Positions 36,260 through 44,656 of a DNA stretch of 64,000 bases are shown here, piece by piece. The notes under the pieces are model-generated. The model was not told where the DNA came from, made no database searches, and saw nothing but the letters and a program-made list of their open reading frames with translations. The DNA is taken from the NCBI RefSeq assembly GCF_022984075.1, contig NZ_JALAAD010000001.1:2212455-2276454 (forward strand), written 5' to 3'. Within the stretch, counting starts at the first letter, position 1. Each line of letters begins with the position of its first letter. A program made the position numbers and the translations under genes. Origin of the DNA: Synechococcus sp. C9. GTDB taxonomy: Bacteria; Cyanobacteriota; Cyanobacteriia; Gloeomargaritales; Gloeomargaritaceae.

Positions 36260-38509
36260 ATGGGCAAGTCTTTCAATTCGGAAGTGGTGGTGGTTCTCTG
36301 TGCCGCCTGGGTGTTGGGTTTGCTGGGGGCGTTGGTTCCCTACGGCTGGGGGGGCGTGGTGCTGGCGGGATTGGCGGTGGTATTGGCGGGATTGGCGTTG
36401 CGTCTGCCCCAGTTGCGCCGTTGGGGTCTGGTGTGGTGGGTGTGGCTGGTGGCGGGGGGGATTGCCCTGCTGGCGGGATTGTATTTGCAATGGCGAACCC
36501 CCCAACCGGGTCCCCAGGATATTAGCCGCAAAGCCCCAGAATTTGACGTGGTGGTGACGGGGAAGGCGTTGAATTTGCCCCGCCTCAATTCCAGTGGGAA
36601 ACGGCGGTTTTTCCTAGAGGCGCAACAGATGGAACTGGGGGAAGCTCCCTACACACGGACGGAACGGGTGACGGGCAAGTTGTATGTGACGGTGGCGCCT
36701 GACCAGGCGGAAGGCATTACCCCGGGGCGTAAAGTTGCCATCAAGGGAGATGTGTATTTGCCGGTGACGGCGGCATTTCGGGGGGGGTTCGATTTTAAGA
36801 ATTATCTGGCGCAACATAACACTTTTGCGGGGATGCGGGGGGAGGAGGTGTATTTCACGGACCCGACGGGGCAGGGCACCTGGGGGTTCTGGCGACTGCG
36901 GCAAAAAATTGTGGATGTGCATACCCAGGCGTTGGGAGCCTTGCGGGGACCGTTGGTGAGTGCGATGGTGGTGGGGGCACGGGTGGTGGATTTGGATGGG
37001 AATTTACGCACGGCGTTCACTCGGGCGGGGTTGGCGCATACGATTGCCGCTTCCGGGTTTCATGTGTCCCTGTTGTTGGGAACGGTGCTGGCCTTGACCA
37101 ATCGCCTGGGCTTGCGGACGCAAATGCTGGCGGGGTTGGGGGCTTTGGGGTTGTTTGTGATGCTGGCGGGGTTTGAGGCAGGGGTGGCACGGGCATCCCT
37201 GATGGGGGCGGTGGGGCTGTGGGGGTTGGTGCAAACGGGCGAGGGGGATGTAACGGGGAAACGTCAGCCGTTGCATTTGCTCCTGTTGGTGGCGGCGGTA
37301 CTGCTGTTGTATAACCCCAACTGGATTGGCAATTTGGGGTTCCAGTTTAGTTTTCTGGCGACTTTGGGATTGATGCTGTTGGCGACACCGATTGCCCAAA
37401 GTTTGACGTTTTTACCCCCGGCATTGGCGGAATTGATTGCGGTGCCGACGGCGGCTTATTTATGGACATTGCCCTTGCAGTTGTACAGCTTTGGGTTGAT
37501 TAACACTTATGCAATTTTGTTGAATGCGGTGGCGGCTCCCATTATCACTTTGCTGACTTTGGGGGGAATGGTGACGGCGGTGGTGGGGCTGGTGCTGTTC
37601 CCGGCGGGGGTATGGTCGGCGAAATTGTTAGCCTACCCGCTGGATTTTTTGTTGGCGATTGTCACCTGGACAAATCAATTGCCGTTTAATTCCCTGGCGG
37701 CGGGGAAAATTACGGCGGGGCAGATGGTGCTGGTCTATGTCCTGTTGGGGTTGGTCTGTTCCGGGTGGGACTGGTGGCGACGCCGCTGGGGGTGGGTGGC
37801 ACTGTTTGGGGTGGCGATGATTCTGGTGCCCCTGCTGTACAACCGCATGACCCAGTTGGAATTCACCGTCCTGGATACGGGGAGAATCCCGGTGATGGTC
37901 ATTGAGAACCGGGGCAAGGTGGGGGTGATCAACGCCGGGGATGAAAAGACGGTGAAATTTACGCTCCTGCCGTTTTTGCAACTGCAAGGGGTGAATCAGA
38001 TTGACCTGGGGGTTGCCCTGCCGGGGGTGTCCAACGAGGGCTGGACAAATCTGAGTGCGGTACTGCCGGTGCGAGAATTTTATGGGGAATTGCCCGACCC
38101 CAAACCCCCCAAAATTACGCCCCAACCCCTGAGTGCCCTCCAGGATGTGGTTCTGGGACAGGTGAATGTAACCCTGACCCCAACCAATCCATCCCTACTT
38201 CGCATTACTGCCGGAAACGAAAGTTTGGTCTGGTTGCCAGAGAGTAGGTTTGAGCAACAGGATGCCCTGGTCAAGCAGGGGGTACTCCCCGCCCATGTGC
38301 TGTGGTGGAGCGGCGGCAGTCTGGGAAATCGTTTGCTCCAAACCCTGCAACCCTACGGGGCGATTGCCTCCAACTTTCGGGTGAAAAAGAGCGACCTGGG
38401 GCGGTTGGAACGCTTACAAATTCCCACCTTTGTCACGGGGCAGGCGGGGGCGGTGCAGTGGCGACCGGGGCGGGGTTTTTCGGGGGGACGGCAGGAATCA
38501 GCCGGTTGA
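36260..38509 (+). CDS. comEC: ComEC/Rec2 family DNA-uptake channel
   Basis: 749 residues from ATG 36260, with GGGGGAA just upstream. N-terminal membrane segments (LCAAWVLGLLGALVPYG), an OB-like periplasmic domain (FDVVVTGKALNLP, KLYVTVAPDQ), and the Competence domain with AHTIAASGFHVSLLLG and LGFQFSFLATLGL. The C-terminal metallo-beta-lactamase-like domain starts FTVLDTGRIPVMVIENRGK. The usual HxHxDH metal motif is not visible, so nuclease activity is doubtful. ComEC carries single-stranded DNA across the inner membrane in transformation. It overlaps the convergent nuclease gene by 12 bases. Confidence 0.9.
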   Translation: MGKSFNSEVVVVLCAAWVLGLLGALVPYGWGGVVLAGLAVVLAGLALRLPQLRRWGLVWWVWLVAGGIALLAGLYLQWRTPQPGPQDISRKAPEFDVVVTGKALNLPRLNSSGKRRFFLEAQQMELGEAPYTRTERVTGKLYVTVAPDQAEGITPGRKVAIKGDVYLPVTAAFRGGFDFKNYLAQHNTFAGMRGEEVYFTDPTGQGTWGFWRLRQKIVDVHTQALGALRGPLVSAMVVGARVVDLDGNLRTAFTRAGLAHTIAASGFHVSLLLGTVLALTNRLGLRTQMLAGLGALGLFVMLAGFEAGVARASLMGAVGLWGLVQTGEGDVTGKRQPLHLLLLVAAVLLLYNPNWIGNLGFQFSFLATLGLMLLATPIAQSLTFLPPALAELIAVPTAAYLWTLPLQLYSFGLINTYAILLNAVAAPIITLLTLGGMVTAVVGLVLFPAGVWSAKLLAYPLDFLLAIVTWTNQLPFNSLAAGKITAGQMVLVYVLLGLVCSGWDWWRRRWGWVALFGVAMILVPLLYNRMTQLEFTVLDTGRIPVMVIENRGKVGVINAGDEKTVKFTLLPFLQLQGVNQIDLGVALPGVSNEGWTNLSAVLPVREFYGELPDPKPPKITPQPLSALQDVVLGQVNVTLTPTNPSLLRITAGNESLVWLPESRFEQQDALVKQGVLPAHVLWWSGGSLGNRLLQTLQPYGAIASNFRVKKSDLGRLERLQIPTFVTGQAGAVQWRPGRGFSGGRQESAG

Positions 38510-39928
38510 CCGGGTCGGCAGGGGGGTAGCCTGCTGTTGCCGCATGAAGTCCACCAGCCAGCGATACAGGTGGTAGGTGGCATAGCAATCATCCTGGTTG
38601 TATCGTTGCAACGCCTGGAGATAGCTGGGGTCTTGGGTTTGGAGCCATTGGTTGTACCACTGGGTACATTGCGCCCCATCCGCCCGGGGATTCTGCCAGC
38701 CAAACCCCAACCACCGGGCAATCGCCTTCAGGGTGTAATTTTCCACCGGCAGTACCACCGAGCGCACCAACCGGGCGTGCAAATCCACACACCGCTGGCG
38801 AATCGCCTGGATGCGGGCAGGTACCGTGCCATATTTTTGACCCAACCGTTGAATCGTCTGGGGTTCAAAGGGGCAAAAGTGATAAATGGGCGCCTGGGGA
38901 TAGCGCTCCAGCAAGGTTAATAATTCCTGCCAGACCTGCCCCTCCTGATGCACCTGCTCTGCCACCAGGGAATAAAACCTTTGTTCCTGGGGCGTGACCA
39001 ACAACACCCCATGCAGATACACGCAGTCCAAATAGGGTTCCGCTTCAATATCAAAAAAATAACCGATATTCCCTTGAGGCAAACGGGAAATGGGTGCCAC
39101 CGACAAGGCTTTCTGTTGGGCAATCGCCTGGGCTTGCCGCACTAATTTATTGCTGGTATTCACCCCCAAACTGGTGCGGTTGTAAATCAACAGGGGGTCC
39201 GCCTGCGCCAGGTCATCAATGCGGTTGAAGCCCAGATTTTGCAATTCCTCATAGCGTTTTAGCGTTACCCCCGGCACCAAACTTAGGTGATGCTTTTGTT
39301 TGGCAACCGTACTGCAATAATCCAACCAGGGACAGAGTTGACAGCGACTGCGGCTGATAAACACCTCCGGGGCATCCTTTTGTTTGAGGGTGTCCAGACA
39401 GGCGGCGAGCATTTGGTGCATCGGCGGTAGCGCTTGTTCCAGATTGACCCGCAAAAACCGCGGACCCGGCAGCGCCAATTCCCCCCACCGGGGCCAGACC
39501 CCCTGCAATTGCGCCAGCAACCAACTGTGAAACGCCGCCACTGCCTGATATTCCGGTTTGGGTCGTTGTCCCAGGCGAATTTCCAAAGGGCGGTAATGCC
39601 AATCCCCCCAGCGGGAAGCACCGGGTTCCCGAATCAGTAGGTCTGGGCGACCCACCAGCACGGCGGCGGGCGTAACCACCTGAAGTACCCCCTGGTGAAT
39701 GGCAGGCACCCCCTGGCGCATCATGTCTAGGGTCGCTTGGAAGCCGGTATGCCAATCGGGCGGCTGATATTGGGGACATTGCCCCGGCCAACGACTGGTG
39801 ACCTGCTCCCGGTGGCGGGAACGTTCGGGTTGGGGGACAACCCCTTGCCGGTGATCGAGAAAACTGCGACGGGAACAGCGATGATAGTAAAATAAATGTT
39901 CCGTGGTTACCACGGGTTGGGCATTCAT
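38498..39928 (-). CDS. TM0106 family RecB-like nuclease
   Basis: 476 residues from ATG 39928 (MNAQPVVTTEHLFYYHRCSR). The N-terminal RecB/Cas4-like domain has PDLLIRE, LEIRLGQRPKPEYQAVAAFHSWLL and the Cys cluster CQLCPWLDYC, possibly a Fe-S or zinc site. The C-terminal RNase H-fold part has YFFDIEAEPYLD, IYHFCPFEPQTIQRL and YNQDDCYATYHLYRWL, as in the predicted RecB-family nucleases seen with helicases. A role in DNA repair is inferred. No helicase is adjacent; comEC converges on it. Confidence 0.85.
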   Translation of the reverse strand: MNAQPVVTTEHLFYYHRCSRRSFLDHRQGVVPQPERSRHREQVTSRWPGQCPQYQPPDWHTGFQATLDMMRQGVPAIHQGVLQVVTPAAVLVGRPDLLIREPGASRWGDWHYRPLEIRLGQRPKPEYQAVAAFHSWLLAQLQGVWPRWGELALPGPRFLRVNLEQALPPMHQMLAACLDTLKQKDAPEVFISRSRCQLCPWLDYCSTVAKQKHHLSLVPGVTLKRYEELQNLGFNRIDDLAQADPLLIYNRTSLGVNTSNKLVRQAQAIAQQKALSVAPISRLPQGNIGYFFDIEAEPYLDCVYLHGVLLVTPQEQRFYSLVAEQVHQEGQVWQELLTLLERYPQAPIYHFCPFEPQTIQRLGQKYGTVPARIQAIRQRCVDLHARLVRSVVLPVENYTLKAIARWLGFGWQNPRADGAQCTQWYNQWLQTQDPSYLQALQRYNQDDCYATYHLYRWLVDFMRQQQATPLPTRSTG

Positions 39929-40097
39929 GCCTGTCCCCCTATGATAGAGACAGGGAACGATTTTTGCTTCAATAGGAAGAAAGCGTTCTTTATCATACCT
40001 CACCCACTGTTAATTTTGTTCACATTCCCTCTGTACAAACTGTAGCATAAGGTCTTGCCAATTCGTTTACATTGTTGGACAGGAGTGTCGTCAATCC

Positions 40098-40829
40098 GTG
40101 GAAAAGTCCACCCCCGATGTTCTGGTTGCCCTGCGTGATTCGCCCCTGTTTGAGGGTTGGTCAAGCACGGCGCTGGAACGGATCAGTCAACGGTTATTTC
40201 TAGCTCAGCATGAGCCGGAGAAGCTGTTGATCATGGAGGAGGATGGGGGCGGTACGGTGTACTTCATCATCGAGGGCTGGGTGAAAATCCGTACCCACAA
40301 CCGGGAGGGTCGGGAGATTACGCTGAATATCCTGGGGCCGGGGGAAATTTTTGGGGAAATGGCGGCGTTGGCGGCTTCGGCTCGTTCCTGCGATGTCTTG
40401 AGCGTGACCCAGGTGCTGTTGGGGAGTTTGTCGGCTCGGGATTTTATGAACGTGGTACAGACGGAACCGTTGATGGGCTTGCGGTTGTCCCAGTTGATGG
40501 CACGGCGACTGCGGCAGTTGAATCGCCGGTTACGGGTGCGGGAATCGGACAGTGTGGCCCGGGTGGTGGATGTCCTGCTCTTTCTGGCGGAGGGGCAAGG
40601 GCGCACCAGTGCCCAGGGGATTGAAATTCCCAATTTGCCCCATCGGGAGTTGGGCAGTTTGAGTGGATTGACCCGGGAAACCGTCACCCGTGTCTTACGC
40701 AAGTTGGAACAGGAGGGCATCATTGAGCGGCTAACGGGGAAAACCGCCCGCCGTGACAAGGACGATACGAACCCCCGGGGGTTGATCCGGGTGCCGAATT
40801 TAGCCCAGTTGGAATCCCTGTTGGGCTAG
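40098..40829 (+). CDS. Crp/Fnr family transcriptional regulator
   Basis: 243 residues from GTG 40098. A cyclic-nucleotide-binding domain (20-135) includes GEIFGEMAALAASARSCDV, with the GE and RS positions of the phosphate-binding cassette, so cAMP binding is possible. The winged helix (170-215) has the recognition segment LSGLTRETVTRVLRKLEQEGII. It is not NtcA by its helix-turn-helix sequence. The C-terminal tail is longer than in Crp. The target genes are unknown; the gene stands alone. Confidence 0.9.
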   Translation: MEKSTPDVLVALRDSPLFEGWSSTALERISQRLFLAQHEPEKLLIMEEDGGGTVYFIIEGWVKIRTHNREGREITLNILGPGEIFGEMAALAASARSCDVLSVTQVLLGSLSARDFMNVVQTEPLMGLRLSQLMARRLRQLNRRLRVRESDSVARVVDVLLFLAEGQGRTSAQGIEIPNLPHRELGSLSGLTRETVTRVLRKLEQEGIIERLTGKTARRDKDDTNPRGLIRVPNLAQLESLLG

Positions 40830-41263
40830 GGACGGGGCAAAAAAAAAAGGCCGGTACTGGCTCTGCCACCCCGGCTCTGCGTCTGTCCTCAATCCTCTAA
40901 TGGTGTATAGACTGAGGGGGGTTGGGTCAGGTTCAATCCAGGCTAAAGATTTTTTTTGGGGGTCGCTGGCTAGGGGTTATTAGGTATTTATGGGATACAT
41001 TGGCAATTTAGCGAATGGGTACGCATGGGTACTATTTTTAGAGCAATCGCACGTGCATGGTGAACTATCGCAACCTTACTTAATTAACAAACAAAAATTC
41101 CCCAGAACCAAGGATGGGAGCCGTGCTCCTGCGACCGATATTCCCAATTCAATCCTTGGGCACTTTTATTTATTAGTACCTATTGAAGGTTATCTGGCTG
41201 GCATACCCATACCGACCGCTAACTTTGAAGTGCTAGAGGTGCCCTTAATTTACTTTTTTACTT
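40830..41263. repeat. gene-free stretch with repeat copies (cluster 8)
   Basis: From 41061 the family pieces are recognisable: ATCGCAACCTTACTTAATTAA, CCCCAGAACCAAGGATGGG, CCGTGCTCCTGCGACCG, and after an interruption GACCGCTAACTTTGAAGTGC and TAGAGGTGCCCTTAATT at about 41215-41252. The part before 41055 shows nothing I can name. Confidence 0.55.
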
Positions 41264-41533
41264 TTACTTATTGGAGCTGGTTGGGCTTGCGGGGGCGTCG
41301 GTCAAACCATCCCCAACCAGTTCGGGCTTGAGTTTTTCCGCCATTTCAATAATGGCTCGGATAACGGGCTTATTAAAAGGGTCATCCAGGGCATCCATGT
41401 CTTCGTAACGACAGCGTTTGGCGCACAGGGAAACCTGGTGGGTGACTTCATAGCGGTTACGGGCATCCCGCAGGAGTTCCTCAGTGCGGAACAGAATATG
41501 GGTTGGGTCAAATCGGCTACGGCGTTGCATCAT
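41264..41533 (-). CDS. rpoZ: RNA polymerase omega subunit
   Basis: About 89 residues from ATG 41533 or ATG 41530 (MMQRRSRFDPTHILFRTEELL). RYEVTHQVSLCAKRCRYEDMDALDDPFNKPVIRAIIEMAEKL is the cyanobacterial omega pattern, which differs from E. coli RpoZ. Omega supports assembly of the polymerase and holds the beta' C-terminus. The upstream in-frame codons to 41575 are not in the family. It is divergent from the channel gene. Confidence 0.85.
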   Translation of the reverse strand: MMQRRSRFDPTHILFRTEELLRDARNRYEVTHQVSLCAKRCRYEDMDALDDPFNKPVIRAIIEMAEKLKPELVGDGLTDAPASPTSSNK

Positions 41534-41625
41534 GGAATAGCCCAGAGAACTTAGGAACGTACCTACACATTTCATCAGCTTATTTATGATAGCATCCTTT
41601 TGGGAACACCAGGGGGGCGAGCACC

Positions 41626-42768
41626 ATGCCCGGATTCAAGCTGGTAGCCGTTGGGGGCACTGCGAAACATCGCTTCCCAAGGGGCATAAAATGGGCGTTC
41701 CCGCCGGGTCAGGTTTGGTTGGTTCTCAGAAAAATCCCTCGGGATACCCGGTGGGTGCTCGGGCTAGGCATGGTCGGGGCGGTGGTGGGAATCCTGCTCT
41801 GGAGCGAAGGGGGATTTGCTGACCCTGCTACGGCTTGGGAGATTATCACCAATGTTTTGATTACCTTGGTGGGGGAATATCCCGATAAACCCAAAACCAT
41901 TTTGGGGCAAGTTTTTCAGCTATTGCTTCTGCTTTTTGGTACGTTTATCTTTGGGGCATTAGTGGGAAAATTTTCCTCGTTCTTTGTCACCCAAGCCCTC
42001 CTACAGGAGAAAAATATGCAGGTATTCAATGACCATATTATTATCTGTAATTGGAATGAAAAGGCTCCGGCGGTGATTCACCAATTATTACAAGGGAATC
42101 AAAAACAACCCCGGGATATTGTGGTGATTTCTGCTTCGGAAATTCCCCAAAAAACAGAATTTTCTTCCCAGACACACGTTTACTTTATCCAGGCTGACCC
42201 CACCCACCATGCCACGTTACAAAAATTTTTTGCTCCCCAGGCGAAAGCCATTATTCTATTAGCGGATGAGGATACGCAAGGATCGGATGAAAAGAATGCC
42301 CTCATTGCCCTAGCGATTAAACATTTAGAGCAAATCCCCCATTCCCAACGCAATATCCATGTGGTTGCCGAACTGGTGAATCTTGACCGCTATCGCCATC
42401 TCAAAGAAGCGGGGGTGGATGAAGTGGTGTCGGCACGGGACTACAGTTCGGGAATTATTGCCCAAAGTGCTTTATTCAAAAATATGTCGGTGGTTTATCA
42501 ACAACTGCTGACTTACACAGAGGATACGAATGAATTTTATTTTATTGAACCGGGGCATTATCCGGTCAGTTGGCGGGGGTTATCCTTTGGGGAATTAAGC
42601 CAGCAGGTGAGCCGATTCAGCCAACCGGAACAGCCCTTGATGCTGGTGGGCATTCGCCGGGGGGATGGAGCCATTTTACTCAACCCCAAACGCAGTCAAT
42701 TTCAGTATTTAGCCCCGGATGATACCCTGATTATTATGGCATTTCAACCCATTGCCACGTTGGGGTAA
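41626..42768 (+). CDS. K+ channel-like protein with RCK/TrkA-N domain
   Basis: 380 residues. A first membrane segment (WVLGLGMVGAVVGILLW, about 43-60), a pore region (AWEIITNVLITLVGEYPD, about 70-88), a second segment (VFQLLLLLFGTFIFGALVGKF) and an RCK-like Rossmann domain (HIIICNWNEKAPAVIHQLL, about 140 on). Further pieces are the binding-loop Asp in IQADPTHHATL and a C-terminal TrkA-C-like part (PLMLVGIRRGDGAILLNP). The layout resembles CASTOR/POLLUX-type channels. The selectivity filter lacks T-x-GYG. Ion specificity is unknown. Confidence 0.75.
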   Translation: MPGFKLVAVGGTAKHRFPRGIKWAFPPGQVWLVLRKIPRDTRWVLGLGMVGAVVGILLWSEGGFADPATAWEIITNVLITLVGEYPDKPKTILGQVFQLLLLLFGTFIFGALVGKFSSFFVTQALLQEKNMQVFNDHIIICNWNEKAPAVIHQLLQGNQKQPRDIVVISASEIPQKTEFSSQTHVYFIQADPTHHATLQKFFAPQAKAIILLADEDTQGSDEKNALIALAIKHLEQIPHSQRNIHVVAELVNLDRYRHLKEAGVDEVVSARDYSSGIIAQSALFKNMSVVYQQLLTYTEDTNEFYFIEPGHYPVSWRGLSFGELSQQVSRFSQPEQPLMLVGIRRGDGAILLNPKRSQFQYLAPDDTLIIMAFQPIATLG

Positions 42769-42785
42769 GTTTGGGGGGTTTCCTG

Positions 42786-43397
42786 ATGACTCTTGCGCCG
42801 CAACTCCTGACGACCCAAGCCCAGACCCATTTGGGGGGCGTAACGGTGTTTTTGGTGGGGATGATGGGCTGTGGCAAAAGCACCACCGGGAAACGGTTAG
42901 CCAGCCGTTTGGGGTACACCTTTTGCGATACGGATCAGTTGATTACCCAAGTCACGGGGCTGGGGATTGCGGAATTGTTTGCCCAGGAGGGGGAGGCGGG
43001 GTTCCGGCGGTTGGAATCCCAGGTGTTGGCGCAGGTGGCGAGTCATACCCGCTTGGTGGTGGCGACGGGGGGCGGCGTGGTCACCCAACCCCTGAATTGG
43101 AGTTATCTGCATCATGGGGTGGTGGTTTGGCTGGATGCGCCCCTGGAGGTGTTGGTGTCCCGGCTGAGTCAGCGGCAGGATCGTCCTTTGCTTGCCCAGG
43201 ATAGCCACGACCCGGAGCGGTTGCGCCAGCGTTTGCAGGAATTGCTTGCCCAACGGCACAGTTACTACGCCCAGGCGGATGTACGGGTGGGGATTGGGGC
43301 GGGGATGACCGTCGGGGGGGTGACCAGGGCGATTTTGCGGGGGATTGTCGGGAACACCCACCCCCGTAGTCAGTCACTACCTAAGCTCCTAGAATAA
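42786..43397 (+). CDS. aroK: shikimate kinase
   Basis: 203 residues from ATG 42786, following GGGGGG; TTG 42771 is the alternative. Walker [24 protein letters not shown] with the shikimate-binding Asp, [21 protein letters not shown] and the lid region [11 protein letters not shown] are all present. It phosphorylates shikimate at O3 in the aromatic amino acid pathway. The start lies 17 bases after the channel stop and the stop 44 bp before the protease, so these may be one operon. Confidence 0.94.
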   Translation: MTLAPQLLTTQAQTHLGGVTVFLVGMMGCGKSTTGKRLASRLGYTFCDTDQLITQVTGLGIAELFAQEGEAGFRRLESQVLAQVASHTRLVVATGGGVVTQPLNWSYLHHGVVVWLDAPLEVLVSRLSQRQDRPLLAQDSHDPERLRQRLQELLAQRHSYYAQADVRVGIGAGMTVGGVTRAILRGIVGNTHPRSQSLPKLLE

Positions 43398-43441
43398 AAA
43401 CAGCAACCATGAGAACCTATCGGCAAACTGGGGGAAAGGCG

Positions 43442-44647
43442 ATGCAACCAAAAACCTGGTTCCAATTGTTGACCCACGCTTTGGCGGTTTTGGTGGGGGT
43501 GATGGTGACAGTGGTGGGGTTCCACGCCCTGCCCTCCCAGGCGGACCCGTTGGACCGGGTGGTGGCGAGTTCCCCGGTGGCTTTGACCAGCAGTAATGCC
43601 AAACCGGCAACCAATTTTGTCGTCGCCGCTGTGCAAAAGGTGGGACCGGCGGTGGTGCGGATTGATACGGAGCGCACGGTGAGCCTGGGGATTGACCCGT
43701 TTTTGGACGACCCATTTTTCCGCCGCTTCTTCGGCGACAGTGGCTTTAATATCCCCCGGGAGCGGACTGAGCGGGGTCAGGGTTCCGGGTTCATTGTGGA
43801 TAAAAATGGCACGATCATCACCAATGCCCACGTGGTGGAAGGGGCGCAAAAGGTGAGCGTTACCCTCACGGATGGGCGGCAGTTGTCGGCACGGGTGCGG
43901 GGGACGGATGAGGTGACGGATTTGGCGGTGCTGAAACTGGACAATCCGCCGGGGAATTTGCCGGTGGCGACTTTAGGGGATTCCAGTCAGGTGCAGGTGG
44001 GGGACTGGGCGATTGCGATGGGGAATCCCTTGGGGCTGGACAATACGGTGACGTTGGGGATTATCAGCAATTTGCGCCGGAGCAGTTCGGAGGTGGGGAT
44101 TCCCGATAAGCGGTTGAATTTCATCCAAACCGATGCCGCCATTAATCCGGGCAACTCCGGTGGGCCTTTGCTCAATGCCAATGGGGAAGTGATTGGGATC
44201 AATACAGCGATTCGGGCGGGGGCCGAGGGGATTGGCTTTGCGATTCCGGTGGATTTGGCGAAGACCATTACCCCGATTTTGGCGGAAGGGAAGACCGTGC
44301 CCCATCCCTACATTGGGGTGGTGATGAGTACCCTCACCCCGGAACTGGCACGACAAATCAACAGCGACCCGAACAGTACCATCCAGGTGCCCGAGACCAG
44401 CGGGGTGATCATCCGGCAGGTGATTCCCAGCAGTCCGGCGGCGGAAGCGGGTTTGCGCCGGGGGGATGTGATCACCGAGGTGGCGGGGCAAAAAGTGACC
44501 ACCGCTGACCAACTCCAACGGGTGGTGGAACAAAGCCAGGTGGGTCAAAGGCTGGAAATGCGGGTACGGCGGGGCGACCAAACCGTAGCCTTGAATGTCC
44601 GCACGGGGGACCGCAAGCAGGTGATGGGGCAAAATCCCCGCAATTAA
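43442..44647 (+). CDS. HtrA/DegP-family serine protease
   Basis: 401 residues from ATG 43442 ([19 protein letters not shown]), with GGGGG and AAAGG upstream; ATG 43409 lacks a ribosome site. A signal anchor (about 8-28) is followed by the trypsin-like domain with His in [11 protein letters not shown], Asp in DLAVLKLD and Ser in [12 protein letters not shown]. One C-terminal PDZ domain ([24 protein letters not shown]) completes it. Single-PDZ layout fits cyanobacterial HhoA, HhoB or HtrA; which one is not decided. Acts in the periplasm or at the membrane under stress. Confidence 0.92.
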   Translation: MQPKTWFQLLTHALAVLVGVMVTVVGFHALPSQADPLDRVVASSPVALTSSNAKPATNFVVAAVQKVGPAVVRIDTERTVSLGIDPFLDDPFFRRFFGDSGFNIPRERTERGQGSGFIVDKNGTIITNAHVVEGAQKVSVTLTDGRQLSARVRGTDEVTDLAVLKLDNPPGNLPVATLGDSSQVQVGDWAIAMGNPLGLDNTVTLGIISNLRRSSSEVGIPDKRLNFIQTDAAINPGNSGGPLLNANGEVIGINTAIRAGAEGIGFAIPVDLAKTITPILAEGKTVPHPYIGVVMSTLTPELARQINSDPNSTIQVPETSGVIIRQVIPSSPAAEAGLRRGDVITEVAGQKVTTADQLQRVVEQSQVGQRLEMRVRRGDQTVALNVRTGDRKQVMGQNPRN

Positions 44648-44656
44648 CCGGGCAGG

